A stretch of 28,378 bases of DNA from positions 1 to 28,378 of the forward strand of contig JALHDH010000101.1 in the NCBI GenBank assembly GCA_022839105.1, read 5' to 3'. Below, one piece after another: positions 1 through 7,607 of this stretch. The notes beneath the pieces were generated by a model. It saw nothing but the letters and a program-made list of their open reading frames with translations, was not told the DNA's origin and searched no databases. A program made the translations under genes and the position numbers. Source of the stretch: a bacterium (GTDB taxonomy: Bacteria; Vulcanimicrobiota; Xenobia; Xenobiales; Xenobiaceae). Numbering within the stretch: the first letter of the stretch is position 1; every line of letters begins with the position of its first letter.

Positions 1-2
1 AG

Positions 3-35
3 GTCATCTCCGACGAGGAATTCGAGAACCCATGA
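3..35 (+). CDS. 3' end of an unidentified gene upstream of thiI
   Basis: Only the last ten codons are inside the window. They read VISDEEFENP and end in a TGA at 33-35. That stop overlaps the thiI ATG as ATGA, the typical junction of translationally coupled operon genes, so thiI is very likely not the first gene of its operon. The tail is acidic and too short to assign to a family. The reading frame is open to the window edge, but the gene is inferred mainly from the ATGA overlap. Confidence 0.5.
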   Translation, partial: VISDEEFENP

Positions 36-1267
36 AGCTTGTCATCCACTATCACGAGATCGCCCTGAAGGGCCGCAACCGCAACGTCTTCGTCCAGCGT
101 CTGGTGCGCAACCTGCGCAGCACCTTCCAGGACCTGGGGCGGGTCTCGGTCCGGACCTTGTTCGGGCGTCTCACCGTCACCCTGGCCAGCGAAGACGCCG
201 AGGAGGTGCACCGCCGGATGGCGGGGGTCTTCGGGGTGGCCAACTACTCGCTGGTCGAAGAGGTCCCCCAGGACTTCCAGGCCATCGCGCAGGCCGCCTG
301 GCGGCAGGTCCAGGAGTCCTCGGCCCGCAGCTTCGCGGTCCGCTGTCGCCGCCCCGACAAGACCTTCCCCATGGGGTCGCTGGAGGTCGAGCGCGAGGTG
401 GGGGCCTTCATCTGGCGGGCGGCTCGCGACGAGGGCCGCGAGCTGAAGGTCGACCTGACCCATCCGGAACTGACGGTCCGCCTGGAGATCGTCAACCGCA
501 TCGCGCTTGTCAGCGGCCCCCGCTACCAGGGGCCCGGAGGGCTGCCGGTGGGGACGGCCGGCAGGATGGTGGGATTGCTCTCGTCGGGCTTCGATTCGCC
601 GGTGGCCTGCTGGAACCTGATGAAGCGGGGGGCCGAGGTGGTCCTGTGCCACTTCCACTCCCATCCCTTCACGGATCAGGCCAGCCTGGAGAGTTGCCGG
701 AGGCTGGCCGAGGTCCTCACCCGCTTCCAGTACCGCTCCCGGCTGTATCTGGTGGCCTTCGCGCCGGTCCAGGAGGAGATCCTGAGCCTGACCCCCTCGG
801 AACTGCGGATGATCCTCTATCGCCGTTCGATGATCCGGATCGCCCAGGCCCTGGCCCGCCGCGAGCGCGCCCAGGCCCTGCTGACCGGTGAGAGCCTGGG
901 CCAGGTGGCCTCCCAGACCCTGACCAACCTCGCGGTCATCGATCAGGCGGCCAGCATGCCGGTCCTGCGCCCCCTGATCGGGGCGGACAAGGAGGAGATC
1001 ATGAGCCGGGCCCGCCAGATCGGGACCTATGAGCTCTCGGCCCAGCCCTATGAGGATTGCTGCTCGTTGATGGTGGCGCGTCATCCCGCCACCCGGGCCG
1101 ACCTCGACGAGGTCCTGCGCCTCGAGCAGGCCCTGGAACTGGCCGATCTGGAGCGGGCCGCCCTGGAAGAGGCCGAGGTGGTCGATCTGAAGTGGCGTGG
1201 TCAGGCCGGCATGCTCCGGAAGACCCTCCAGGAGCCGGTCCTGCCCCGGCTTCGCGCAGACCTGTGA
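32..1267 (+). CDS. thiI: tRNA 4-thiouridine synthase ThiI, without rhodanese domain
   Basis: ThiI adenylates uridine 8 of tRNA and replaces its oxygen with sulfur; in many bacteria it also supplies sulfur for the thiamine thiazole. The 411-residue protein starts with a ferredoxin-like and THUMP region (about residues 1-165), in which the early HYHEIALKGRNR motif is typical. The PP-loop is SSGFDSP at 185-190, followed by an adenylation domain. Near the end a DCC motif (342-344) precedes SLMVARHP, as in ThiI proteins without a C-terminal rhodanese domain. At 411 residues it matches that short form rather than the roughly 480-residue E. coli form, so a separate sulfur carrier is presumably used. 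The SSGFDS loop, in place of the commoner SGGIDS, is a small variation. The ATG overlaps the previous stop. Confidence 0.93.
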   Translation: MKLVIHYHEIALKGRNRNVFVQRLVRNLRSTFQDLGRVSVRTLFGRLTVTLASEDAEEVHRRMAGVFGVANYSLVEEVPQDFQAIAQAAWRQVQESSARSFAVRCRRPDKTFPMGSLEVEREVGAFIWRAARDEGRELKVDLTHPELTVRLEIVNRIALVSGPRYQGPGGLPVGTAGRMVGLLSSGFDSPVACWNLMKRGAEVVLCHFHSHPFTDQASLESCRRLAEVLTRFQYRSRLYLVAFAPVQEEILSLTPSELRMILYRRSMIRIAQALARRERAQALLTGESLGQVASQTLTNLAVIDQAASMPVLRPLIGADKEEIMSRARQIGTYELSAQPYEDCCSLMVARHPATRADLDEVLRLEQALELADLERAALEEAEVVDLKWRGQAGMLRKTLQEPVLPRLRADL

Positions 1268-1278
1268 GGACGCCTCGC

Positions 1279-1716
1279 CTAGAAGTCGCCGTCCTTGCGG
1301 ACCGACCGGTCGGCGTGTTCCTTGAGGTAGCGGGTCAGGAAGCCCGTCAGTCGGGGATCTGCTTCCAGTCCCGGGCAGCGGGCCAGGGCCTCTTCGGGCT
1401 TCCAGCCCAGCACCCGGCCCGCGTGGGCCAGGACCACCGTGGCGGCCCGAAGGCCGGTCTGGGAGACGACCAGGAAGGGCCCTGCGCTGCGGGCGAATTC
1501 CCGGCGGACCTGCTCGAGATCCTGTTCCGAGAGGCTCTCCGCACTCAAAGGCAGGCGCACCAACTTCAGGCCCTCCGGGGGGGCGGGAACCTGCCCGGAA
1601 GGGAACTCGGTGGAGCGCCGGCAATCCAGCAGCACCTCGGGGGCCTGGATCTGGTCCCGCATGGCCACCGGAATCGCGGTGATCTTCCTGCCGTTGACCT
1701 CAACATCCACTCGCAA
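1279..1716 (-). CDS. DUF442/rhodanese-like protein lacking the catalytic cysteine
   Basis: A 145-residue protein resembling DUF442 phosphatase-like or rhodanese domains. An LLDCRRSTEF segment (29-38) looks like the first conserved strand, and VVSQTGLRAA (83-92) sits where these families carry their catalytic loop. That loop normally reads C-x-x-G-x-R; here position 85 is Ser and Arg90 is kept, so classical cysteine chemistry looks lost. No signal peptide is seen. The start is TTG at 1714-1716, preceded by AGGAGG. It is convergent with thiI, and its start faces the TetR gene across 68 bases, so that regulator may control it. The family call is moderate; a sulfur-handling role beside thiI is possible but unproven. 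Confidence 0.6.
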   Translation of the reverse strand: MRVDVEVNGRKITAIPVAMRDQIQAPEVLLDCRRSTEFPSGQVPAPPEGLKLVRLPLSAESLSEQDLEQVRREFARSAGPFLVVSQTGLRAATVVLAHAGRVLGWKPEEALARCPGLEADPRLTGFLTRYLKEHADRSVRKDGDF

Positions 1717-1757
1717 GGCTCGAAGCTCCTCCTGACGGCGCGAAGCCTTCCCGCAGG

Positions 1758-1776
1758 CCGGCGGGTCTCCTGCCGG
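1758..1776. promoter_or_regulatory. Imperfect palindrome in the divergent TetR intergenic region
   Basis: An inverted repeat of CCGGCGGG and CCTGCCGG separated by TCT, with one mismatch between arms. It lies in the 68-base gap between the divergent DUF442-like and TetR genes and its right arm touches the TetR Shine-Dalgarno. TetR proteins usually bind such palindromes between divergent genes, so it is a candidate operator. The high local GC makes chance palindromes common, so confidence is low. Confidence 0.28.
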
Positions 1777-1784
1777 AGGCGGCC

Positions 1785-2378
1785 TTGAGCTCCCCGGAAT
1801 CCGCGCCCGAGCGGATCCTGGATGCGGCGGGACGGCTCTTCTCGGAGCGGGGCTTCAGCGAGACCAGCATCCAGCGCCTGGCGGACGAGGCGGGGGTCAA
1901 CCGGGCCTTGATCTTCTACTATTTCCACAGCAAGGAGGAACTCTACCGACGCCTGGTCGAGGAGATGTGCCAGGCGGTCGATCAGGAGTTCGCCCAGGCG
2001 GCCCTGCCCAACTCCGACCCCGAGGCAAGGCTGCGCGCCTGGGTGACGGCCCTCTGCGTCGGGATGTCCCGCCACCGCGGGGTGCTGCGGATCCTCCTTC
2101 GCGAAGCGGTGGGGCCGGGCCATGCACGCCTTCCCGTCGGGCAGTACCTGGAGGGCGCCGAGGGGCCCTTGCGGGAGATCCTCGCCGAAGGCATGGCCAC
2201 GGGCGTCTTTCGCGGATTGGATCCCGCCATGACGGCCATCTCGTTGATGGGGGTGGTGATGACCTTCGTCCGCCGGGGCTTCGCCTATGGGCAGGAGTTC
2301 CCGGCCGAGGTGGTGGCCGAGCATGTCCTTTCCCTCACCCTGGAGGGGCTTCGCTCCCCAGCATCCGCTGCACCTTGA
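1785..2378 (+). CDS. TetR family transcriptional regulator
   Basis: A 197-residue TetR-type repressor. Residues 8-55 form the characteristic helix-turn-helix: ERILDAAGRLFSERGF, then TSIQRLADEAGVNRALIFYYF and the HSKEELY segment. The rest is an all-helical ligand or dimerisation domain of unknown specificity. The start is TTG at 1785, with GGAGG six bases upstream; no in-frame ATG exists before the HTH. The gene diverges from the DUF442-like gene, its most likely target besides itself. Its 3' end overlaps the 3' end of the photolyase gene by 44 bases tail to tail, so the two transcripts could interfere. The ligand cannot be read from the sequence. Confidence 0.88.
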   Translation: MSSPESAPERILDAAGRLFSERGFSETSIQRLADEAGVNRALIFYYFHSKEELYRRLVEEMCQAVDQEFAQAALPNSDPEARLRAWVTALCVGMSRHRGVLRILLREAVGPGHARLPVGQYLEGAEGPLREILAEGMATGVFRGLDPAMTAISLMGVVMTFVRRGFAYGQEFPAEVVAEHVLSLTLEGLRSPASAAP

Positions 2379-3723
2379 GGATGTAGGCGCGCGGGTCGGT
2401 CTTGCGCTCCAGTCCGCCCGAGGTCATGCACCGGACGGTCCCATAGACCGGCCGCGAGGGCCAGGGGCGATCGTGAAGCCCGAAGACCCAGCCCACGCTG
2501 GCCCACGACACCGGGTCGCGGCCATCCAAAAGGAAGCGGTTGTTGAATTCCAGGGTCCGGGTCCAGGCTTCCTCGGGCTCGCCCGTCCATTCCAGGATCT
2601 TCTTGCCCCAGTACATCCGCATGTAGTTGTGCATGTAGCCGGTGTGGCGCATCTCGAGCATCGCCGCGTTCCAGTAGGGGTCGTGGGTGCGGGCCTCGAG
2701 GAGCTCCTCCCGGGTGTAGAGGGCCGTCCGAGGATCGCTCCGGTGCTCGGCCAGGGTCTGGCGGGCCCAGGCGGGCAGGCCCGGATAGTCGGTCGGAGCG
2801 GGGTTGTGCACCGCGTGGTTGAAGGCCAGCTCGCGCCGAACCACGAGCTGCTCGAGGAAGGCGTTCAGGGCGTCCTGCTCGTTCGGGCCCGCGGCCTCTT
2901 CGGCCCGCAGGGCCAGCCAGATCGGCGAGACCTGCCCGAAATGCAGGTAGGGGCTCATCCGGGAGACGTGGTCGGTGTGGGGGTGGTTGCGCCCGGCCTG
3001 CCAGGTCGCCAGTCCCCCTTCCAGGAACTCTTCGAAGCGGCGTCGGGCCTCGTCAGGCCCACCGATGAAGTGCCGCTCGACGGGCGCGACCGAGCGGTCC
3101 AGGCCTGTCAGGGTGGCCAGAAGACCTTCGACATCCAGCTCGGGACCCGGCTTCAGGGGAAAGGCGACCTCCTGGCGCGGCAGGGCCTTCAGGAACTTCG
3201 AGAGGTGGCGCAACAGGCGGGGGCGCAGGGTGCGGGCGGCGATCTCGGGACGCTCGGAGGCCACCTCCACGGGCACCACCACGTCGCCCTCCACCTGCTC
3301 GACCAGACAGGTCGCCTCCTGGGCCAGGGTCTCAAGCCAGGCCCGCTGGTGGGGCAGGTAGCCTCGATCGCAGACCACCAGGGCCGCCCGCCGACTGGCT
3401 CGCAGGGCGACTTCGGCCGGGTCTCCGGGGTGCAGTTCGAAATGGATTCCCCTCTGGCCCAGGTGACGGGCCGTCTGGCGCAGGCCCTCGAGCATGAAGC
3501 GGAAGTGGCGCAGGTTCGCCTCGGGATAGCCCGCCGTCAGGGCGAAGACCACCCGCAGGGGGAGCGAGAGCTCATTGGCCCGATGGATCGCATGCTCTAA
3601 GGAAGGGTTGAAGGCCTCCCGCTGCGAGCCCTGCATCCAATACAGGACGTGCTCGCCCTCGGGGCGGCAGGGAGCCTGGTTCAAGGTCTGCAGCCGCTGC
3701 GGCTCGATGGGGGAGGCGCTCAT
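2335..3723 (-). CDS. phr: Class II CPD photolyase
   Basis: Light-driven FAD enzyme that splits UV-induced cyclobutane pyrimidine dimers. The 462-residue protein begins with the photolyase alpha/beta domain (LYWMQGSQR, then NELSLPLRVVFAL and PEANLRHFRFMLEGL, typical of class II). It ends with the helical FAD domain, including YMHNYMRMYWGKKILEW and NRFLLDGRDP followed by VGWVFGLHDRPW, all class II hallmarks. The frame stays open about 73 codons further upstream, but the ATG at 3721-3723 is chosen because it forms an ATGA overlap with the MscS stop and starts where family similarity starts. It is the last gene of the ATPase-MscS-photolyase operon. A DNA-repair enzyme beside a channel may only be co-transcription. 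Confidence 0.93.
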   Translation of the reverse strand: MSASPIEPQRLQTLNQAPCRPEGEHVLYWMQGSQREAFNPSLEHAIHRANELSLPLRVVFALTAGYPEANLRHFRFMLEGLRQTARHLGQRGIHFELHPGDPAEVALRASRRAALVVCDRGYLPHQRAWLETLAQEATCLVEQVEGDVVVPVEVASERPEIAARTLRPRLLRHLSKFLKALPRQEVAFPLKPGPELDVEGLLATLTGLDRSVAPVERHFIGGPDEARRRFEEFLEGGLATWQAGRNHPHTDHVSRMSPYLHFGQVSPIWLALRAEEAAGPNEQDALNAFLEQLVVRRELAFNHAVHNPAPTDYPGLPAWARQTLAEHRSDPRTALYTREELLEARTHDPYWNAAMLEMRHTGYMHNYMRMYWGKKILEWTGEPEEAWTRTLEFNNRFLLDGRDPVSWASVGWVFGLHDRPWPSRPVYGTVRCMTSGGLERKTDPRAYILKVQRMLGSEAPPG

Positions 3724-4529
3724 TGCGGACCTGCAGGGGCCTGGAAGCCGGTGGGATTCTGGAGGACGCCGCGGCGTCGAAGCTCCTCCTTGACCCGGAG
3801 GGTCAGATCGGTCTGCATGGCAGCCTCCTGGCGATGGTCGTACACGTAGGCTTTGATCCGCAGCAAGGTCCAGGGGAACTCGGCCAGGTGGTCGCTGAGC
3901 CGGATGGCCACCGGCTTGGAGAGGAGGGTGAAGGGGCTGCACCAGGCGGCTTCCCGGCCGATGGTCTCCAAGACCCGAGGGTCTGCGCCGTGTGGCAGGT
4001 ACAGGTCGGTGACCACCTGGCAGTCCGGGACCCCGGAGTTGGAGTTCCAGACGTCCCGGGAGGCCACCAGGCTGTTGGGCAGGGTGACCCGGGTGTCGTC
4101 GGGGGTGGTCAGCCGGGTGGTGAGGAGTCCGATGTGGTCGATCTCGCCGTAGGCCTCGCCGATGCGGACCCGGTCGCCCAGTTGGAAGGGCTTGTCGAAG
4201 AGGACGACCATCCCGCCCACCAGGTTGCGCACCAGGTTCTGCCCGCCCAGACCCAGGGCCAGACCGAAGGTCGTCAGGGTGGCGATCTTGACATCCCGGG
4301 TCGGGGCCACCAACTCCAGGCCCAGGACCAAGGCCAGAAGGATGAGCAGGAAACGGACGATCGAGGCCGCCCTCTTCAAAGCGAAACGGGATCGGGGGTT
4401 CCGACGGGCCAGCCCTTCCAGGAAGGCCTCGACCAGACGGGTGGCCACCAGCGCTCCCCCCGCCAGCGAGAAGACCAGCAGGAGGTTCTTGGGGGTCAGC
4501 AGGCCCAGCAGTCCGGTGTCGGCTTCCAT
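3720..4529 (-). CDS. Short MscS-family mechanosensitive channel
   Basis: A 269-residue MscS-type inner-membrane channel, close to the minimal length of the family (E. coli MscS has 286). Hydrophobic segments lie at about residues 13-37 and 60-77. They are followed by the pore helix and beta-domain signature: a glycine/alanine-rich GLALGLGGQNLVRNLVGG stretch, then FDKPFQLGDRVRIG and GEIDHIGLLTTRL. The cytoplasmic domain follows. Such channels open under membrane tension and release solutes during osmotic downshock. The ATG follows AGGAGGT, which contains the TAG stop of the ATPase gene, and the gene ends with an ATGA overlap into the photolyase gene. It is one of two MscS proteins here; the tight link to an ATPase is unusual. 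Confidence 0.9.
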   Translation of the reverse strand: MEADTGLLGLLTPKNLLLVFSLAGGALVATRLVEAFLEGLARRNPRSRFALKRAASIVRFLLILLALVLGLELVAPTRDVKIATLTTFGLALGLGGQNLVRNLVGGMVVLFDKPFQLGDRVRIGEAYGEIDHIGLLTTRLTTPDDTRVTLPNSLVASRDVWNSNSGVPDCQVVTDLYLPHGADPRVLETIGREAAWCSPFTLLSKPVAIRLSDHLAEFPWTLLRIKAYVYDHRQEAAMQTDLTLRVKEELRRRGVLQNPTGFQAPAGPQ

Positions 4530-4538
4530 CGGGACCTC

Positions 4539-7253
4539 CTACAACAGGTTGAGGCGGTACAGGACCTGCCTCACCGGCGGGCGGGCCTCGGGCCGCACGC
4601 GGAATCCGGGGTGTTCGGGATCGTCCTCCAAGAGTCGCCGGCCCACGAGGTCCAGCAGGCGGGCCTGGCTGGCCGGGACCGGCATGCCGAAGATCGCAGC
4701 GTGTTCGGAGGGGGTCAGGCTGCCGTGCTGGAGCGCCGCCACCAGGGTGTAGTGCCCCTCCGTGGTCAGATCCTCCACGACCTCGGTCAGATCCGAGTGA
4801 GCCAGGGGCTTGACGGTCAGGGTCCCCCGCTCGGCTGGCTCGATCGCGTCCAGCCAGACCTCCAGGGCACTGCGGAAGACACCGCCCGAGCGCTGGTGGA
4901 GCCTGGAGAAGAAGCGTGACTCGGGGTCGTCAGGTCCGCTGGCTCCTCTGGACCATAAGTTCCGGGTCTTCTGGTGGGCTTCTCCGTCCAGGAAGCGCAG
5001 TCGCAGCCCCGACAGGCGGTGGCGGACCATGATGGCCTCACGCAACTCCGCAGGACCGACCGTCTCGGCGCGCAGGCGGTGGGTGAAGGAAGTCTCGAGG
5101 TGGCATGCCGCGTGCAGAAGACTGGCCGCGTACAGGTTCAGCACAACGATCCAGAGGACTTCCGGTTGGGTGCGGTGGATGGTCTGCAGCAGACCCTCGA
5201 TCGCCTGAAAGCCACCGATCCGGCGCAGGTAGAGCCGTTCGGCCTCCTCCAGGATCACCACCTGGCGGGTCCCGCTCAAAGGCTGGGTCTGGAGCCACTC
5301 GCGCAGTCCATCCTCGCTGCAGATCCGCTCCCTTGGCTGGATGCGGACGACGGGCAACCCCTCCAGGACACCTTTCAGGGCGCAGTTCAGCAGGCTGGTC
5401 TTGCCGCTGCCCCGAGCTCCCCGGATCATCACCGCGGTCGGTCGGCCGGCCTCCCACGAGGCCCGGGCCGCCCCCAGGGCCTCCAACTCCAGGCTGCGCC
5501 CCACCAGGAAGCGGGGATCCTCGACAGGGATGGGCCGGAAGAGGCGCCGGTAGGTGGCCGGCAGCGCCGTGCGCGCCAGGGCCGAGCCGTCGTCCCCCGG
5601 CATGGCCGGTCGCAGTTCGACCTGGGGGCGGTCCTCGGTGGCTGCCGGGACCCAGCCCAGGTGGATCAGGGCTTTGTGGGATTCGTCCTTCAGGACCTGC
5701 CAGGAGCGGCGAAAGCCGGCCTGGGTCGTGGTCTGGGCCAGGGCCTCCAGGCGGTCATACAGGCGGCGGGTCCCCAGGCGCAGGCGGAAGTCCGCCGCCA
5801 TCCGCGGGCAGCGGTCCAGGATCAGCCGGACTTCCCAGAGGATCCCGGTCAGGAGCTCGGCGGCCAGGGGCGAGAGACGGCGGCGCGCTGGCGGAAGGGA
5901 GGCTTCCAGCCTCTCGAGGTTCAAAGCCTGAGCCTGCAAGGCCTCGCCCGCCAGCCCGACCTCCTGCTGGAAGTCCTCCGAGTCCCGGCTGTATTCCAGC
6001 AGCTCGCGGGCCCTCTGGGACTCGCAACTGAGCTCTTCGAGCCGGGCTTCCAGGCTCTCGAGGGCTTCCCTCAGCCGCGGGCGGGCGGCCACCTCAAAGG
6101 CCCGCAGGAAGTCTCGGGTTGGAGCCGAGCGGAAGGGCAGGGGACGCCGCCCCGCCGTGGCCCGGACCAGGTCTTCTGGCGCCGTCTGAGCGAAGAGGCT
6201 GACCTTTCGGGTCAGGTTCTCGAGGTGGCGGGTCGCTCCAGTCGGCATCGAGGCCGGGATCGCTGATTCCTGCTCGGATCCTTGCTCGGCAGCCACCTGC
6301 AGGATTTCCGTCAGTTCGCGCACCTCGCGCCGGCAGGCGGCATCCTCTCGGTCCGCCACGGCGATCAGACCCGCCAGCAGGCCTTCCATGCCATCCCACA
6401 GCCGCTCGATTTCGGCCTCCAGGGCCAGTTCGGTGGCGGCCACCTCGACCGCGTCGCGCAGGCGCTGCCGAGAGGCTTTGGAGGGAGCAGACCCTGTTCG
6501 GTTGGCCAGCAGGGTCCGGCGCAGCCGGGCGGGGAATCCCTCCTCCAACTCGCGCACCAGGCGGATCAGGCCACCCAGGGGATCCTGGGGGGCGCGCGCT
6601 CGCATCGACCGCAGGGCGGCCCGGGTTATCAGGGGCGGCAGGAGGGCCCGCTCTTGGGTCAGGCAGTCTCGTCGCCAGTCCTGCAGACCCTTCAGGGCTC
6701 GCAGGTCCAGGCAGACCACCACCTCTCGGGCCTGACGGTCCAGACGCTCCAGGAGTGCCGCAACTTGAGAACGGGCCACGTCTCGGGCGGCCAGGGGACG
6801 CGCCTTGGGCCGTTCCCGGATCGAGCCGCCGGGGAGGCCTTCCAGGCACGAGTTCATCCGGGGGAGCCGGTCCGGGATCCGTTCCACGGCTCGCTCCAGG
6901 GTGCGCGTCATCCGTTCCAGGTTCCACCAGATCCGTCCCCCCGGGGGGACGCGCTCCAGAGAGCGAAGGGCGGGCTGGAGCCGTTCCTGGCGCAGGGCCC
7001 GGTGCTGTTCGGCAAGTTCAGGAAGCCCCATCTGAGGCGTCCTGTCCGGGGGGGCGACCTGGTCGATCCGCTCGGGGAAGGCGGTCTCAAGGCCCTCGAG
7101 ATCGGCCCGGGCCGCCTCAGAGAGGCGTTGAAGCCCGTTGCTCACCTCGCTCAGCAGCTCCGACCACGAGAAGGCCGGGGCCTCGACCGGCTCGCCGTGG
7201 GGCGCCGCCTCCCGAGGTCCGGCCAGGACCGATTCATCCCAAGAGCGCTGCAT
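4539..7253 (-). CDS. Large P-loop ATPase with long helical N-terminus, coupled to MscS gene
   Basis: A 904-residue protein of unknown function. Residues 1 to about 570 are charged and Leu/Arg/Glu-rich, probably helical or coiled-coil, with no family I recognise. An AAA/ORC-like ATPase domain follows: VGRSLELEAL leads into the Walker A loop GARGSGKTS around Lys618, and the Walker B strand VVILEEAERL has its acidic pair at about 669-670. The last 120 residues look like a winged-helix or lid region (LTPSEHAAIFG, then RRLLEDDPEHPGFRV). There is no signal peptide or membrane segment, so it should be cytoplasmic. The ATG has GGGAGG six bases upstream. Its stop codon lies in the Shine-Dalgarno of the MscS gene nine bases before that start, so it may work with the channel. 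ATPase activity is likely; the role is inference. Confidence 0.8.
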   Translation of the reverse strand: MQRSWDESVLAGPREAAPHGEPVEAPAFSWSELLSEVSNGLQRLSEAARADLEGLETAFPERIDQVAPPDRTPQMGLPELAEQHRALRQERLQPALRSLERVPPGGRIWWNLERMTRTLERAVERIPDRLPRMNSCLEGLPGGSIRERPKARPLAARDVARSQVAALLERLDRQAREVVVCLDLRALKGLQDWRRDCLTQERALLPPLITRAALRSMRARAPQDPLGGLIRLVRELEEGFPARLRRTLLANRTGSAPSKASRQRLRDAVEVAATELALEAEIERLWDGMEGLLAGLIAVADREDAACRREVRELTEILQVAAEQGSEQESAIPASMPTGATRHLENLTRKVSLFAQTAPEDLVRATAGRRPLPFRSAPTRDFLRAFEVAARPRLREALESLEARLEELSCESQRARELLEYSRDSEDFQQEVGLAGEALQAQALNLERLEASLPPARRRLSPLAAELLTGILWEVRLILDRCPRMAADFRLRLGTRRLYDRLEALAQTTTQAGFRRSWQVLKDESHKALIHLGWVPAATEDRPQVELRPAMPGDDGSALARTALPATYRRLFRPIPVEDPRFLVGRSLELEALGAARASWEAGRPTAVMIRGARGSGKTSLLNCALKGVLEGLPVVRIQPRERICSEDGLREWLQTQPLSGTRQVVILEEAERLYLRRIGGFQAIEGLLQTIHRTQPEVLWIVVLNLYAASLLHAACHLETSFTHRLRAETVGPAELREAIMVRHRLSGLRLRFLDGEAHQKTRNLWSRGASGPDDPESRFFSRLHQRSGGVFRSALEVWLDAIEPAERGTLTVKPLAHSDLTEVVEDLTTEGHYTLVAALQHGSLTPSEHAAIFGMPVPASQARLLDLVGRRLLEDDPEHPGFRVRPEARPPVRQVLYRLNLL

Positions 7254-7607
7254 CGGCTGCCTCCCACGAATCCCGGAGAGAGTCGGCAGGAGGATTCCCC
7301 CTTCGGCTCACCGGGGGACCACCCCGGCACGAGGTTTCAACCCGGAGCGGGGCCTTCCTCCGGTCTGCTCCGAGATGTCTCGGCGATTCTGGAATCTGCG
7401 GCGAGAATGCCTTCCCCACAGGGTCTTCGGCCCGTGATCGGAGCAGCAGGGTAGTCGGGGCAGAGGGTTCACCCCCAGGTCTGCCTAAGACAGGACCCAG
7501 GTCGCTCCTGGAAGGCGGCCGGTTCTCCGGGTGGAACACCCCGGAGCTTGCGCCAAATCCACGCGGGTTTCCGGTCTTCTGGCGCGCTTCACCACGCCGG
7601 GCCCGGA
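7254..7607. promoter_or_regulatory. Divergent intergenic region between ATPase and large MscS genes
   Basis: About 350 bases between two divergent genes, which must contain promoters for both. Two short inverted repeats are visible: CCGGGG/CCCCGG at 7311-7327 and CTCCGGG/CCCGGAG at 7525-7546. The second sits directly in front of a TTG at 7548. I found no convincing -35/-10 pair on either strand and no small gene with a good ribosome binding site. Confidence 0.3.

Noticed and set aside
3724..3942. 73-residue N-terminal extension of the photolyase
   Set aside because: This stretch lies inside the MscS gene, has shadow-like composition, and the ATG at 3723 gives the normal ATGA overlap.
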